From Caballeronia pedi (GTDB lineage: Bacteria; Pseudomonadota; Gammaproteobacteria; Burkholderiales; Burkholderiaceae): DNA of 64,000 bases. Where the stretch lies: NCBI RefSeq assembly GCF_001544915.2, contig NZ_FCOE02000018.1, positions 91,637-155,636 of the forward strand, given 5' to 3'. The notes below the pieces were generated by a model. It had not been told where the DNA came from. It did not search any database and saw only the letters and a program-made list of their open reading frames with translations. A program made the position numbers and the translations under genes. Below, piece after piece: positions 35,742 through 44,687 of the stretch (position 1 is its first letter; every line of letters begins with the position of its first letter).

Positions 35742-38333
35742 TTACGCATCGCGCAGGGATTGCAGCGCCGGGCGCGCCAGCACGCGCCGCAGGCTCAGCC
35801 AGCCGCTCAAGGCCGCGCACGCGATGCCCGCCACGATGCCCGTGGGCAAGAGCCACGGGTTGAAATCGATATGAAACTCGAACACGCGCGCCGCGAGCAC
35901 GTAGCCGATGCCCTGCGCGCCGAGCGCCGCCATCAGGCCCGAGAGCGCGCCCACGGCGACGAACTCCGCCACCTGCACCGCGCGCACCTGCTTGTGCGAC
36001 GCGCCGAGCGCGCGCAGCAGCGCGGACTCGCGCACGCGTTCGTCGCGCGTGCCGGCGAGCGCCGCGTACAGCACGAGCACGCCCGCCGCGAGCGTGAAAA
36101 GGAACAGGAACTGCACCGCGCCGATCACCTGCGCGAGCGTGCGATGGATCTGCGCGAGAATCGGCGCGATATCGATGGCCGTCACGTTCGGATAACGCGC
36201 GACGAGGCCGTCGATCACGCGCTGCTCCTGCGTCGGCAGATGAAAGCTCGTGATGAAGGTCGAGGGAAGATCGGCGAGCGCTTCGGGCGGCAGCAGCACG
36301 AAGAAGTTGACCTTGAACGAATTCCAGTCGACCTTGCGGATACTCGTCACGGGCGCTTCGACCGGCAGACCGGCGACGTCGAAACGCAGCGTATCGCCCA
36401 TCTTCACGCGGATCGTCTTCGCGATGCCCTCTTCGATCGACACCTGCGGCTTCGCGTCCCGGCCGAACCACGCACCTTGCGTCACGCGATTGTCGCCGGG
36501 CAGTTCGGTCGTGTAGGACAGGTTGAATTCGCGATCGACGAGGCGCTTCGCGTCGGCTTTGTCGTAGTCGTCCGGATTCACCGGATGGTTGTTGATGGCG
36601 ACGAGACGCGCGCGCACCATCGGCGAGAGCGCGGCGTCGGGCTGGCCGTGCGTGTGCAGATAGTCGAGCACGCCCTGACGCTGATCCGGCTGAATGTCGA
36701 TGAGAAACTGATTCGGCGCGTCCGGCGGCGTCGCGTCGCGCCAGCCTTTGATGAGATCGTTGCGCGTCATGCCGATGAGCAGCAGGCACATCAGCCCGAT
36801 GCCGAGCGCGGTGATCTGCAGCGCGCTCGATCCGCTGCGCCGCTCCAGCGACGCGAGCGCATAACGCCAGCCGACGCCCGCGCGGCTCTTTTCGCGGCGC
36901 ACGAAGCGCGCCGCCGCCCACAGCGCCGCGCGCGCGATCGCGCCGAACACGAGCAGACCCGCCGCGAAACCGCCCGCGACGATGCCGCCGAGCTTCAGTT
37001 CGCCCGCCGCGAGAATCAGCAGCGCCGCGAACAGCAGCACGCCGACGCCATACGCCGCATGCGCGACGCGCTGCGCATCGCCCAGTTCGCGGCGAATCAC
37101 GTGCACTGGCGGCACGCGCGTGATCGGCAACAGCGGCGGCAGCGCGAAGCCGAGCAGCAGCACGAGACCCATTGCGATGCCTTGCAGCGCCGGCCATACG
37201 CTCGGCTGCGGCAACTCGACATCGACGAGCGAGCCGAGCCAGTTCAGCAGCACCAGATGACCGCCGAAACCGAGCACGACGCCCACCGCGCTGCCGATCA
37301 GACCAATCGCCAGGAATTCATGCAGAAAGAGCGCGCGCAGCGTGCGCTGGCTGACGCCGAGACAACGCATCGCGGCGCAGCCGTCGAGATGCCGCCGCGC
37401 GAAGCGATGCGCGGCCATCGCGACCGCGACCGCCGCGAGCAGCGCGGTCAGGAGCGACACGAGCGTGAGGAAATGGCCCGCGCGGTCGATCGTCTGGCGC
37501 ACCTGCGGCTGGCCGTCGGACAGCGACTCCAGCGCGACGCCGCGCAGCTTGCCGCCATCGGCTTTCTCGCGCGCGAACTTCGCGAACTGCTCGACTTGGC
37601 GGGCGGGACCGGCGACGAGCAATCGATACGTCACCCGGCTGCCATAGCCGATGAGGCCCGTGCCCGCGATTTCGTCGGCGCGCATCATCAGGCGCGGCGA
37701 AAAGTTGACGAACGAGAAGCCGCGATCCAGTTCGCGCGTGATGACGCCCGCAACCGTGAACGTGCGCGTGCCGACCTTCACGGCGCCGCCGACCTGCGTC
37801 TTGAGCGCGTCGAGCAAGGCGGGATCGACCCAGACGGTGCCGGGCGCGGGAATGCCGTGCGCGGGGGCATCGGCGGCGTCGATGCCCGGCGCGATGCGCA
37901 GCGCGCCGCGCAACGGATAGCCCGGCGTCACGCCCTTGATCGCCGCGAGCCGCGAGGCCGGCTGCGCGGACGTCGAGCTGATCATGCTGGGGAAGATCGT
38001 CGTGTTCGCCGTGTCGAGCCCGAGCGACTTGGCCTCGCTCGCGAACATCGGATCGACGGGATGATCGGCGCGCACGATGAAATCGGCGGCAATCATCTGA
38101 CGCCCGTCGCGCGCGAGCCCCTGACGCATGCGATCGGAGAGAAAGCCGACGCTCGACAGCGCCGCCACCGCCAGCACCAGCGCGAGCAGCAGCATCGTGA
38201 GTTCGCCCGCGCGCCAGTCGCGCGCGGTCATGCGCCATGCCTGGCGCACCGTCTGCGTGAATCCGAGTTTGATGGTCGGGTGCGAATGCCCTGCCTTGAT
38301 TGCAGCCTGATCGTTCCTGAATGCCGTGCTCAA
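35742..38333 (-). CDS. FtsX-like ABC transporter permease (YbbP type)
   Basis: The protein (863 residues from the proposed start) is a large FtsX/MacB-type permease with about ten membrane segments: one near the N-terminus (GELTMLLLALVLAVAALSSV), a periplasmic domain, three in the middle (VSLLTALLAAVAVAMAAHRF and following), further ones around residues 480-560, and a last group near VLVLYAALAGTRDERVRESALLRALGA. I place the start at TTG 38333, overlapping the DUF4126 stop (TTGA) with GGAG upstream. The open frame extends to 38924, but that extension overlaps DUF4126 as a shadow. No ATPase gene is adjacent; YbbP-type permeases usually pair with a LolD-like YbbA. Function: probably envelope lipid or lipoprotein handling. 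Confidence 0.85.
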   Translation of the reverse strand: MSTAFRNDQAAIKAGHSHPTIKLGFTQTVRQAWRMTARDWRAGELTMLLLALVLAVAALSSVGFLSDRMRQGLARDGRQMIAADFIVRADHPVDPMFASEAKSLGLDTANTTIFPSMISSTSAQPASRLAAIKGVTPGYPLRGALRIAPGIDAADAPAHGIPAPGTVWVDPALLDALKTQVGGAVKVGTRTFTVAGVITRELDRGFSFVNFSPRLMMRADEIAGTGLIGYGSRVTYRLLVAGPARQVEQFAKFAREKADGGKLRGVALESLSDGQPQVRQTIDRAGHFLTLVSLLTALLAAVAVAMAAHRFARRHLDGCAAMRCLGVSQRTLRALFLHEFLAIGLIGSAVGVVLGFGGHLVLLNWLGSLVDVELPQPSVWPALQGIAMGLVLLLGFALPPLLPITRVPPVHVIRRELGDAQRVAHAAYGVGVLLFAALLILAAGELKLGGIVAGGFAAGLLVFGAIARAALWAAARFVRREKSRAGVGWRYALASLERRSGSSALQITALGIGLMCLLLIGMTRNDLIKGWRDATPPDAPNQFLIDIQPDQRQGVLDYLHTHGQPDAALSPMVRARLVAINNHPVNPDDYDKADAKRLVDREFNLSYTTELPGDNRVTQGAWFGRDAKPQVSIEEGIAKTIRVKMGDTLRFDVAGLPVEAPVTSIRKVDWNSFKVNFFVLLPPEALADLPSTFITSFHLPTQEQRVIDGLVARYPNVTAIDIAPILAQIHRTLAQVIGAVQFLFLFTLAAGVLVLYAALAGTRDERVRESALLRALGASHKQVRAVQVAEFVAVGALSGLMAALGAQGIGYVLAARVFEFHIDFNPWLLPTGIVAGIACAALSGWLSLRRVLARPALQSLRDA

Positions 38334-38959
38334 TCGTGCTTGCTCCGCAACCGGTTCATGCGCGCGTAAGTGCCCGGCAGCATGTGCTTGGCCATGCGCG
38401 ACACGCCGCCGTGCACACCGCGCGCGAGCCGCGGCAACGCCCAGCCCGCGAGCACGAGAAACACCAGCACGAGCACGAGAAACAGCAGCGGCACGAACAG
38501 CGCGAGCGTGATGCCCGCGAGCACGCCGACATCCTCGGTCGCCGACGCCGCCCAGTTCGATACCGGTTCCGGCGACAGATTGATGAGCGCGCGCGTGCCC
38601 GCCTTCGCGAAGTGCGATGCGCCGGCGAGCGTGCCGCCCGCGAGCGCGGCGATGGTGAGCATGGCGGGATCGGCGTGGCCGAGCGAGCCGGCCGCGAGCA
38701 CGGCGCCCGCCGGAATGCGGATGAAGGTGTGGACCGCGTCCCACAACGAATCGACGGCGGGAATCTTGTCGGCGAGAAATTCGACGACCGCAAGCACCGC
38801 CGCGACGCCGATCACCCACGGCGAGCCGAGCACCGCGAGCGAATCCGGCAGATGGACGACGCCCATGCGCTGGAACATGCCGGCGAGGAACACGGTGAGG
38901 TACAGGCGCAGCCCGCTCGCCCATGACAGGCCCGCAGCGAGCGAAAGTGACTCAAGCAT
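38330..38959 (-). CDS. DUF4126 domain membrane protein
   Basis: The 209-residue protein starts MLESLSLAAGLSWASGLRLYLTVFLAGMF and has four to five hydrophobic segments, with the conserved FLADKIPAVDSLWDAVHTFIRIPAGA and GGTLAGASHFAKAGTRAL loops of DUF4126. It is an inner-membrane protein of unknown function. It lies directly upstream of the permease gene with a 4-bp overlap, so the two are probably translated together. Confidence 0.88.
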   Translation of the reverse strand: MLESLSLAAGLSWASGLRLYLTVFLAGMFQRMGVVHLPDSLAVLGSPWVIGVAAVLAVVEFLADKIPAVDSLWDAVHTFIRIPAGAVLAAGSLGHADPAMLTIAALAGGTLAGASHFAKAGTRALINLSPEPVSNWAASATEDVGVLAGITLALFVPLLFLVLVLVFLVLAGWALPRLARGVHGGVSRMAKHMLPGTYARMNRLRSKHD

Positions 38960-39210
38960 TGCCGCCTCCCTTATTGCGCCAGCCGCCGGATTTCGCCGCT
39001 TGCGGACGATTCACCGGATGAAAAGAGCGGTCTTTCCAGAAAATGCCGAGAAAAGCCGCCCACATCCATGAAGATACATCGAAAACCGCTGAATATAGGA
39101 ATCGGACCAAAGACCGGATGACTTCAGACCATTATATCCACGCCAATACGCGCGGCGCAGCAACGGATTCAGCGAATGCCGATTCCGGCGTGCCGGTGCA
39201 ACGGACGCTT

Positions 39211-39531
39211 TCAGTGGCCCGACGAGATCTTCAGTCCGACGAGGCCCGCGACGATCAGCACCGCGCTGAAAATCCGCGCCGCCGACAGCGCCTCGCCGAT
39301 GAACACGATACCGAACACGAACGCGCCGACCGCGCCGATGCCCGTCCACACGGCGTAGGCCGTGCCGAGCGGCAACTGGCGCATGGCCATCGCGAGCAGC
39401 ACGAAACTGCCGATCGCGGTGATCAGCGTGAAGATCGACGGACCGAGCCGGGTAAAGCCTTCGGAGGATTTGAGACCGGCGGCCCATGCCACTTCCAGCA
39501 CACCGGCGATGAAGAGAAGAATCCAGGACAT
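39211..39531 (-). CDS. gdx: guanidinium exporter Gdx (SugE, SMR family)
   Basis: The 106-residue protein has four membrane segments and the small-multidrug-resistance pattern: MSWILLFIAGVLEVAWAAGLK with the essential Glu13, MRQLPLGTAYAVWTGIGAVG and FIGEALSAARIFSAVLIVAG. The residues around Glu13 and the A-V-W-T-G-I-G loop match the SugE/Gdx branch, which swaps guanidinium for protons, rather than EmrE. A guanidine-II riboswitch precedes it, which strongly supports the assignment. GGGAG lies 7 bp before ATG 39531. Confidence 0.93.
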   Translation of the reverse strand: MSWILLFIAGVLEVAWAAGLKSSEGFTRLGPSIFTLITAIGSFVLLAMAMRQLPLGTAYAVWTGIGAVGAFVFGIVFIGEALSAARIFSAVLIVAGLVGLKISSGH

Positions 39532-39552
39532 CGTGCGACTCCCTATGAAAAT

Positions 39553-39595
39553 GGGGCCGTCCCCGATGAAACGAGGCGCATGCGGTCGTCCGCAT
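39553..39595 (-). promoter_or_regulatory. guanidine-II (mini-ykkC) riboswitch upstream of gdx
   Basis: On the minus strand two short hairpins follow each other: one at 39580-39595 reads ATGCGG-ACGA-CCGCAT and one at 39553-39564 reads GGGG-ACGG-CCCC, with 15 nt between. Both have the four-base ACGR loop that defines the mini-ykkC class, in which two such loops pair to bind guanidinium. The second hairpin ends 21 nt before the gdx ATG, next to the ribosome binding site, so control is probably at translation. Guanidinium would free the start region. Confidence 0.9.
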
Positions 39596-39774
39596 GGCCT
39601 ATGACTTGAGGAGAAATTGTATCAAATTGGTGCATCGACGTCCGGCGAGTGCGGCGTCGCGTCACGTGGCGCGTGGCCGCGTTTTTGAAAACCGTGTATT
39701 AAAGAGAAAAGCGCCCGCACGCGGCGCATCCCTTCGACATATCCGCTGCAAGAAGCCTGAACAAAGGAGCGTTC

Positions 39775-41229
39775 ATGGATGTCGATTCGGTCCTGCTCTC
39801 CCGCTTCCAGTTCGCGTGGGTCGTTGCGTTTCACATTCTGCTGCCGGCTTTCACGGTCGGCCTGTCGTGCTACATCGCGACGCTCGAGTTCAACTGGTGG
39901 ATCACCAAACGCGACGTCTACCGCCGCCTGTCCGCGTTCTGGCTGAAGATTTTCGCGGTTTCGTTCGGCATGGGCGTGGTGTCGGGCATCGTCATGCCCT
40001 TTCAGTTCGGCACCAACTGGAGCCGCTTCTCCGATGCCACCGCGAACGTCGTCGGCCCGCTGATGGGCTACGAAGTGCTGACCGCGTTCTTCCTCGAATC
40101 GGCGTTTCTCGGCGTGCTGCTGTTCGGGCGCAAGCTCGTGCCGCAGTGGGCGCACGTGATGTCCGCGATTTTCGTCGCGGCGGGCACGGTGATTTCATCG
40201 TTCTGGATTCTCGCCGTCAATAGCTGGATGCAGACGCCGCAGGGGCATCGCATGCTGCCCGACGGCCGTTTCGAAGTGGTGAGCTTCTTCGACGTGATCT
40301 TCACGCCGTCGTTTCCCTACCGGCTCGGACACACGGTGAGTGCGTTTCTCGTGACGGCGGGCTTCGTCATTCTCGGCATCGGCGCGATGTATCTGCGCGA
40401 GCGGCGCGCGCTCGAGGAAAGCCGCGTGATGGTGAAGATGTCGCTGATCTTTCTCATCATCATGGTGCCGGTGCAGATGGTGATCGGCGACGCGCACGGC
40501 CTCAACACGCTCAAGCATCAGCCCGCCAAGCTCGCCGCGATGGAAGGCCTGTGGGAATCCGGCACGCGCATCCCGGCCAATCTCTTTTCGATTCCCGATC
40601 AGGACGAAGAGCGCAACCACTTCGAGATTTCGATTCCGGTGCTCGGCAGCCTGTATCTGACGCACGATCCGAACGGCTTCGTGCGCGGACTGAAGGACTT
40701 TCCGCGCGAAGACCGGCCGCCGGTGGCCGTCGTGTTCTTCGCGTTCCACATCATGGTCGGCGTCGCGCTGCTGATGTTCGCGCTCGTGCTGTGGGGCATC
40801 GTGCAGTTCGCGCGCGGCAGAATCGAGACGAGCACGCGCTGGCTGCGCGCGGCCACCTGGGCGATGCCGCTCGGCTTCATCGCCGTGATCGCCGGCTGGA
40901 CGACCACCGAAGCCGGCCGCCAGCCGTGGACTGTCTACGGCATCCTGCGCACCAAGGATTCGGTGACGCCCTCGCTCACCGCCGCCGATGTCGGCCTGTC
41001 GTGGCTGCTCTACGTGCTCGCGTATCTCGTGATCTTCGGCGCGGGTTTCTTTCTGCTGCGGCGGCTGGTGCGCGTCGGGCCGGCCGAAGTCGCGCACGCG
41101 CACGAGCAGGAAGAACTCGACACGAAGTCCCGCGCGGCGCGCCCGCTCTCGGCGGTATCGGCGGGCGCGAGCGCTACGCGATCCGTGAACGGGGACGATA
41201 TCGTGCCCCCGGGGCGCGGGCGCCCTTAA
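39775..41229 (+). CDS. cydA: cytochrome bd-type ubiquinol oxidase subunit I (short Q-loop type)
   Basis: The 484-residue protein reduces oxygen with ubiquinol at the inner membrane. It has nine or so membrane segments, the haem b ligand region FAWVVAFHILLPAFTVG, the quinol site and the family motif GWTTTEAGRQPWTVYG. The Q-loop is short compared with E. coli CydA (522 residues), which places it with the cyanide-insensitive CioA branch. AAGGAG lies ahead of ATG 39775. The partner gene for subunit II follows after 30 bp. A hydrophilic tail of about 45 residues follows the last span. Confidence 0.95.
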   Translation: MDVDSVLLSRFQFAWVVAFHILLPAFTVGLSCYIATLEFNWWITKRDVYRRLSAFWLKIFAVSFGMGVVSGIVMPFQFGTNWSRFSDATANVVGPLMGYEVLTAFFLESAFLGVLLFGRKLVPQWAHVMSAIFVAAGTVISSFWILAVNSWMQTPQGHRMLPDGRFEVVSFFDVIFTPSFPYRLGHTVSAFLVTAGFVILGIGAMYLRERRALEESRVMVKMSLIFLIIMVPVQMVIGDAHGLNTLKHQPAKLAAMEGLWESGTRIPANLFSIPDQDEERNHFEISIPVLGSLYLTHDPNGFVRGLKDFPREDRPPVAVVFFAFHIMVGVALLMFALVLWGIVQFARGRIETSTRWLRAATWAMPLGFIAVIAGWTTTEAGRQPWTVYGILRTKDSVTPSLTAADVGLSWLLYVLAYLVIFGAGFFLLRRLVRVGPAEVAHAHEQEELDTKSRAARPLSAVSAGASATRSVNGDDIVPPGRGRP

Positions 41230-41259
41230 CGTCGATCAACGTCGACAACGGAGAACGCG

Positions 41260-42264
41260 ATGCTCGATCTCGTGCCGCTGTGGGCCGCCATTCTCGCGCT
41301 GGCGGTGTTCATGTATGTGCTGCTCGACGGCTTCGATCTCGGCGTCGGCATGATGTTCCTGCTGCGCCGCGACGCCGACTCACGCAATTTGATGATCAAC
41401 TCCGTCGCGCCGGTCTGGGACTTCAACGAGACCTGGCTCATTCTCGGCGGCGGCGGCCTGTTCGCGGTGTTTCCGCTCGCGTTCGCGATCATCGTGCCGG
41501 CGGTTTACTTCCCGATTCTCTTCATGCTGCTCGGGCTCATTTTTCGCGGCGTCGCGTTCGAGTTTCGCGAGGTGATCGGTGCGCGCAAGTGGCTGTGGGA
41601 CGCCGCGTTCGGCTGCGGCTCGCTCGTCGCGACGTTCTCGCAGGGCATCGTGCTCGGCATGTTCATCCAGGGCTTCCCAATCGAAGGCCGTGTCTACGTG
41701 GGCACGAGCTGGAACTGGGTCGCGCCGTTTCCGCTGCTGGTCGGCGTGGGCCTGATTTTCGGCTACGCGCTGCAGGGCACGACGTGGCTCGTGCTCAAGA
41801 CCGAAGGCGAACTGCAGCAATGGAGCCGCACCATGGCGCGCCTGGCGCTGCTCGGCGTGATCGCGTTCATTCTGCTCATCAGCCTGTGGACGCCGCTCAA
41901 GGATGCGCGCATCGCGGCGCGCTGGTTCGGCTTTCCGCAGAGCTTTCTGTTTGCGCCGGTGCCCGTTCTGACCGTGCTGCTCGCGTGGACGCTATGGTCG
42001 AGTCTCGCGAAGGGCCGCGAGGTGTTGCCGTTCCTGTGCTCGATCGGGCTGTTTTTTCTTGCGTTCACGGGGCTGGTGATCAGCCTTTGGCCGTTCATCG
42101 CGCCGCCCTCGGTGACGCTGTGGGATGCGTCGGCCGCGCCGCTATCGCATCAGTTTCTGTTGATCGGCACGATGTTTCTCTTGCCCGTGCTCGTGATCTA
42201 TGTGATCTGGTCGTATTGGGTGTTTCGCGGCAAGGTGCGGGGGGATATCGGCTATCACGCCTGA
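41260..42264 (+). CDS. cydB: cytochrome bd-type ubiquinol oxidase subunit II
   Basis: The 334-residue subunit II begins MLDLVPLWAAILALAVFMYVLLDGFDLGVGM, the standard N-terminus with the D-G-F-D-L-G motif, and ends with FLLPVLVIYVIWSYWVFRGKV. About eight membrane segments are visible. It partners subunit I from the gene 30 bp upstream. The length is that of CioB. There is no room for a cydX gene before the convergent gene at 42271, so this oxidase lacks that small subunit here. Confidence 0.95.
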   Translation: MLDLVPLWAAILALAVFMYVLLDGFDLGVGMMFLLRRDADSRNLMINSVAPVWDFNETWLILGGGGLFAVFPLAFAIIVPAVYFPILFMLLGLIFRGVAFEFREVIGARKWLWDAAFGCGSLVATFSQGIVLGMFIQGFPIEGRVYVGTSWNWVAPFPLLVGVGLIFGYALQGTTWLVLKTEGELQQWSRTMARLALLGVIAFILLISLWTPLKDARIAARWFGFPQSFLFAPVPVLTVLLAWTLWSSLAKGREVLPFLCSIGLFFLAFTGLVISLWPFIAPPSVTLWDASAAPLSHQFLLIGTMFLLPVLVIYVIWSYWVFRGKVRGDIGYHA

Positions 42265-42270
42265 AGCACG

Positions 42271-42753
42271 TCAAAGCTTCTGCTGCGTCGCCAGCGACAA
42301 AATCCGCGCCCACTTGTGCGCCTCCCCACGATCGCGCATCGGCAGCTTCCACTCGCCGTGCTTGGCGTCCTGCACATCGAGCACGACCTGCCACGCGCCA
42401 TCCGCCGCAGCCGGCTCCTGCACGCGCGCCCCGCGCAGGTCCGCAAAAATATAGCTGCCGCGCTCATCGCCGATGCGCACATCGCACAGACGCTTGCCCG
42501 CCGCGACCCGCACGCCGCCCCAGTCGGTCCTGAGCTCGTGGGTCCAGTCGCCGTTCTCGCCACGCCGCAGGTTCGGCGCGATCTCACGCCGGCTCGCGAG
42601 CCAGCGCATCACGGCCGCGGCGATCGCGAGCAGCGCCACGATCGCCGCGCCCACCGCCACGCCCAGACCGAAATGCGCATGAAGCGTGTTGAACGACCAC
42701 ACGGCGCCATAGATCAGCAACGCCAGAAGGACAAATGCGATGACGATGGGCAT
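42271..42753 (-). CDS. conserved hypothetical membrane protein
   Basis: I do not recognise this 160-residue protein. It has two N-terminal membrane segments (MPIVIAFVLLALLIYGAVW and VAVGAAIVALLAIAAAVMRW), then a soluble domain of about 100 residues with many charged residues and a Trp-rich end (WKLPMRDRGEAHKWARIL). The soluble domain should face the cytosol. It lies downstream of the peroxiredoxin gene on the same strand and convergent with cydB, only 6 bp apart. The start ATG 42753 fits the family-like signal anchor. Confidence 0.7.
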   Translation of the reverse strand: MPIVIAFVLLALLIYGAVWSFNTLHAHFGLGVAVGAAIVALLAIAAAVMRWLASRREIAPNLRRGENGDWTHELRTDWGGVRVAAGKRLCDVRIGDERGSYIFADLRGARVQEPAAADGAWQVVLDVQDAKHGEWKLPMRDRGEAHKWARILSLATQQKL

Positions 42754-42783
42754 GGCCGCCTCACCCGATCGAAATGACGCGCA

Positions 42784-43347
42784 TCACTGCGCCTTGTGCT
42801 TCGCGTTCCAGTCGCGCAGCGCCTGCAGCGTGTTCGCGACATGCTGGTCCGGCGACAGGCTCGTGTACTCGTAGATGACCTTGCCGTCCGGCGCGATCAC
42901 GTAGGACACGCGATTGGCCATCGTGCTTTTCATCGGCATGGAGGCGTCGTAGGAACGGATGATCTTCGAGTCCTGATCGGCCGCGACCGGGAACTTGCTG
43001 CGGCACTCGCTCACGGAGAACTTCTTCAGCGTATCGATGTTGTCGTGCGACACGCCGATGACCGTCGCGCCCTCGGCCTTGTACTGATCGACCGCTTCGG
43101 CGAATTCGTGCGCCTCGATCGTGCAGCCCTTCGTGAACGCCGCCGGATAGAAGTACAGGACGACGGGCCCTTTCTTCAACGCATCCGCGAGCGAGTAGTC
43201 GTACACGTTGCCGCCGAGCGACGCCTGCGCGGTGAACTCGGGCGCGGCATCGCCGGGCTTGAGCGTCGCGCCCGCCGTGAGCGGAAGTATCGCTGCCGCG
43301 ATCGCCAGCACGCCACCCGCCGTCAAGCTCGAAATCCTGTTCTTCAT
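42784..43347 (-). CDS. PrxQ/Bcp-type peroxiredoxin with signal peptide
   Basis: The 187-residue protein begins at ATG 43347 with a signal sequence (MKNRISSLTAGGVLAIAAAILPLTAGA) and then the peroxiredoxin domain, GDAAPEFTAQ, VVLYFYPAAFTKGCTIEAHEF. The Cys in KGCT is the peroxidatic Cys (in the order P-x-x-x-T-x-x-C). A second Cys in SVSECRSKF may be resolving. The usual cytosolic Bcp has no signal, so this one should act in the periplasm. Peroxides from the cyd and chemosensory neighbours are not necessarily connected. Confidence 0.9.
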   Translation of the reverse strand: MKNRISSLTAGGVLAIAAAILPLTAGATLKPGDAAPEFTAQASLGGNVYDYSLADALKKGPVVLYFYPAAFTKGCTIEAHEFAEAVDQYKAEGATVIGVSHDNIDTLKKFSVSECRSKFPVAADQDSKIIRSYDASMPMKSTMANRVSYVIAPDGKVIYEYTSLSPDQHVANTLQALRDWNAKHKAQ

Positions 43348-43391
43348 GCGCGCTCCTCTTCGATGACTTCGTTCGTTGCGCAGCCGTCGCG

Positions 43392-44687
43392 TTACGCGTC
43401 GTCCGCACTCTGATCCATGCGATGCTGGGCGAACCACGCCGCCGCATCGAACTGCAGTTTCGCCAGCACGGCGGGCGTGAGCACGTCGAGCGACGGCTGC
43501 GCGTGACGGCTCGCGTCGATGGCCGGCGCATCGCCCCGCTCCGCCGCCCGCGCGATGCCGAGCAGCGCGCCGAGCGGCCCCTCGCCCGTGAGGATCGCCG
43601 TGCGGATTTCCGCCGCCAGATGCAGCTTATCGAGAATTTCCGCCGGCTGCATGTCGAGCACGACATGCACGAGCGAGAAGATGCCGGTCATGAACGCTGC
43701 ATCGGAAAAGGCTTCGTCGGCAGGACGCAGCGTTTCGGCCGCAAGCTCCAGAAAGCGCGCGCGCGTGCCGACGAGCTGCAGCAGCGGGTCGGAGCGCCAC
43801 GGCAGGCCGCTGCCGTCCGCGTAGAGCAGCAGTTGCGCCCAGCGCATCAACTGGCGCGTGCCGGTCGCCGCGATCGCCTCGCGCAGCGACGATACGCGCC
43901 GCCCGCGCGTCTGCGCGCTCGAATTGGCGAGGCGCATCAATTGCACGACGATATCCGGATTGCGCTTGAGCTCCGCTTCCAGCTCGCGCATGCCCGGCTC
44001 GCCCGCGAGCACGGCCATCAGGCGCAAGAGCGAGCCGCGCGCCGGACTCGCGCGCCGCGCCGACAGCACCTGCGGCCGCGCGAAGAAATAGCCCTGAAAA
44101 AGATCGAAGCCGAGATCCTTCGCCTTCGCGAAATCGTCGGTGGTTTCGACTTTTTCGGCCACGAGCAACTTGCCGCGCCGCTTCACCGCCGCCGCGAGCG
44201 CCGGCAGATGGTCGTGATCCGCCGCGAGAAAATCGACCTTGACGATATCCACCGAGGGCAACGCGGCGAGCAGTGCATCGTCGAGGCGCACGACGTCGTC
44301 GAGCGCGAAGCGAAAGCCCGCGTTGCGCAGTTGCGCGCAGCGTTTGAAAAGCGCTTCGTCGAAGGTGATGTTTTCCAGCAGCTCCAGCACGAAACGCTCG
44401 GGCTGCATGATGTGGACGATGTCGTCGAACAGCAGCTCGCGGCTCATGTTCACGTAGCCCGGGTGCGGTCCGAGCACCGCCGGCACGCCGATCTCTCCCA
44501 CCGTGCGCGCGACGACATGCGCGGTCGCCTGCACGTCGTCGTGGATGCGCGCGCGATTGTCGGGGCTGTCGCGAAACAGCAGTTCGTAGGCGACGAGCGC
44601 GCCGTCGCCGTCGAGAATCGGCTGGCGCCCGACGTAGACGCTCGGTCCGCGCTTCGCTTGCGCCGCGCGCTTCATGGAGTGGGGCAT
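43392..44687 (-). CDS. EAL-HDOD two-domain signalling protein (YuxH family)
   Basis: The 431-residue protein has an N-terminal EAL-like domain (YVGRQPILDGDGALVAYELLFRDS) in which the catalytic motif is Y-E-L-L and the later Asp pair reads DDVV, so c-di-GMP hydrolysis is unlikely. The C-terminal half is an HDOD domain (MRELEAELKRNPDIVVQLMRLANSS). Such EAL-HDOD proteins are usually regulators of virulence, motility or competence. The start is uncertain: ATG 44687 (MPHSMKRAAQ) and 44675 lie in frame and no ribosome binding site is clear. It is divergent from the PAS-GGDEF-EAL gene. Confidence 0.85.
   Translation of the reverse strand: MPHSMKRAAQAKRGPSVYVGRQPILDGDGALVAYELLFRDSPDNRARIHDDVQATAHVVARTVGEIGVPAVLGPHPGYVNMSRELLFDDIVHIMQPERFVLELLENITFDEALFKRCAQLRNAGFRFALDDVVRLDDALLAALPSVDIVKVDFLAADHDHLPALAAAVKRRGKLLVAEKVETTDDFAKAKDLGFDLFQGYFFARPQVLSARRASPARGSLLRLMAVLAGEPGMRELEAELKRNPDIVVQLMRLANSSAQTRGRRVSSLREAIAATGTRQLMRWAQLLLYADGSGLPWRSDPLLQLVGTRARFLELAAETLRPADEAFSDAAFMTGIFSLVHVVLDMQPAEILDKLHLAAEIRTAILTGEGPLGALLGIARAAERGDAPAIDASRHAQPSLDVLTPAVLAKLQFDAAAWFAQHRMDQSADDA

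Noticed and set aside
35184..38369. 1061-codon open frame on the plus strand, opposite the permease gene
   Set aside because: Its product is almost all Arg, His, Asp and Glu with no domain; this is the usual antisense image of a GC-rich gene, here the permease and its neighbours.
42240..42270. A cydX gene after cydB
   Set aside because: Only 6 bp separate the cydB stop from the convergent gene, leaving no room.
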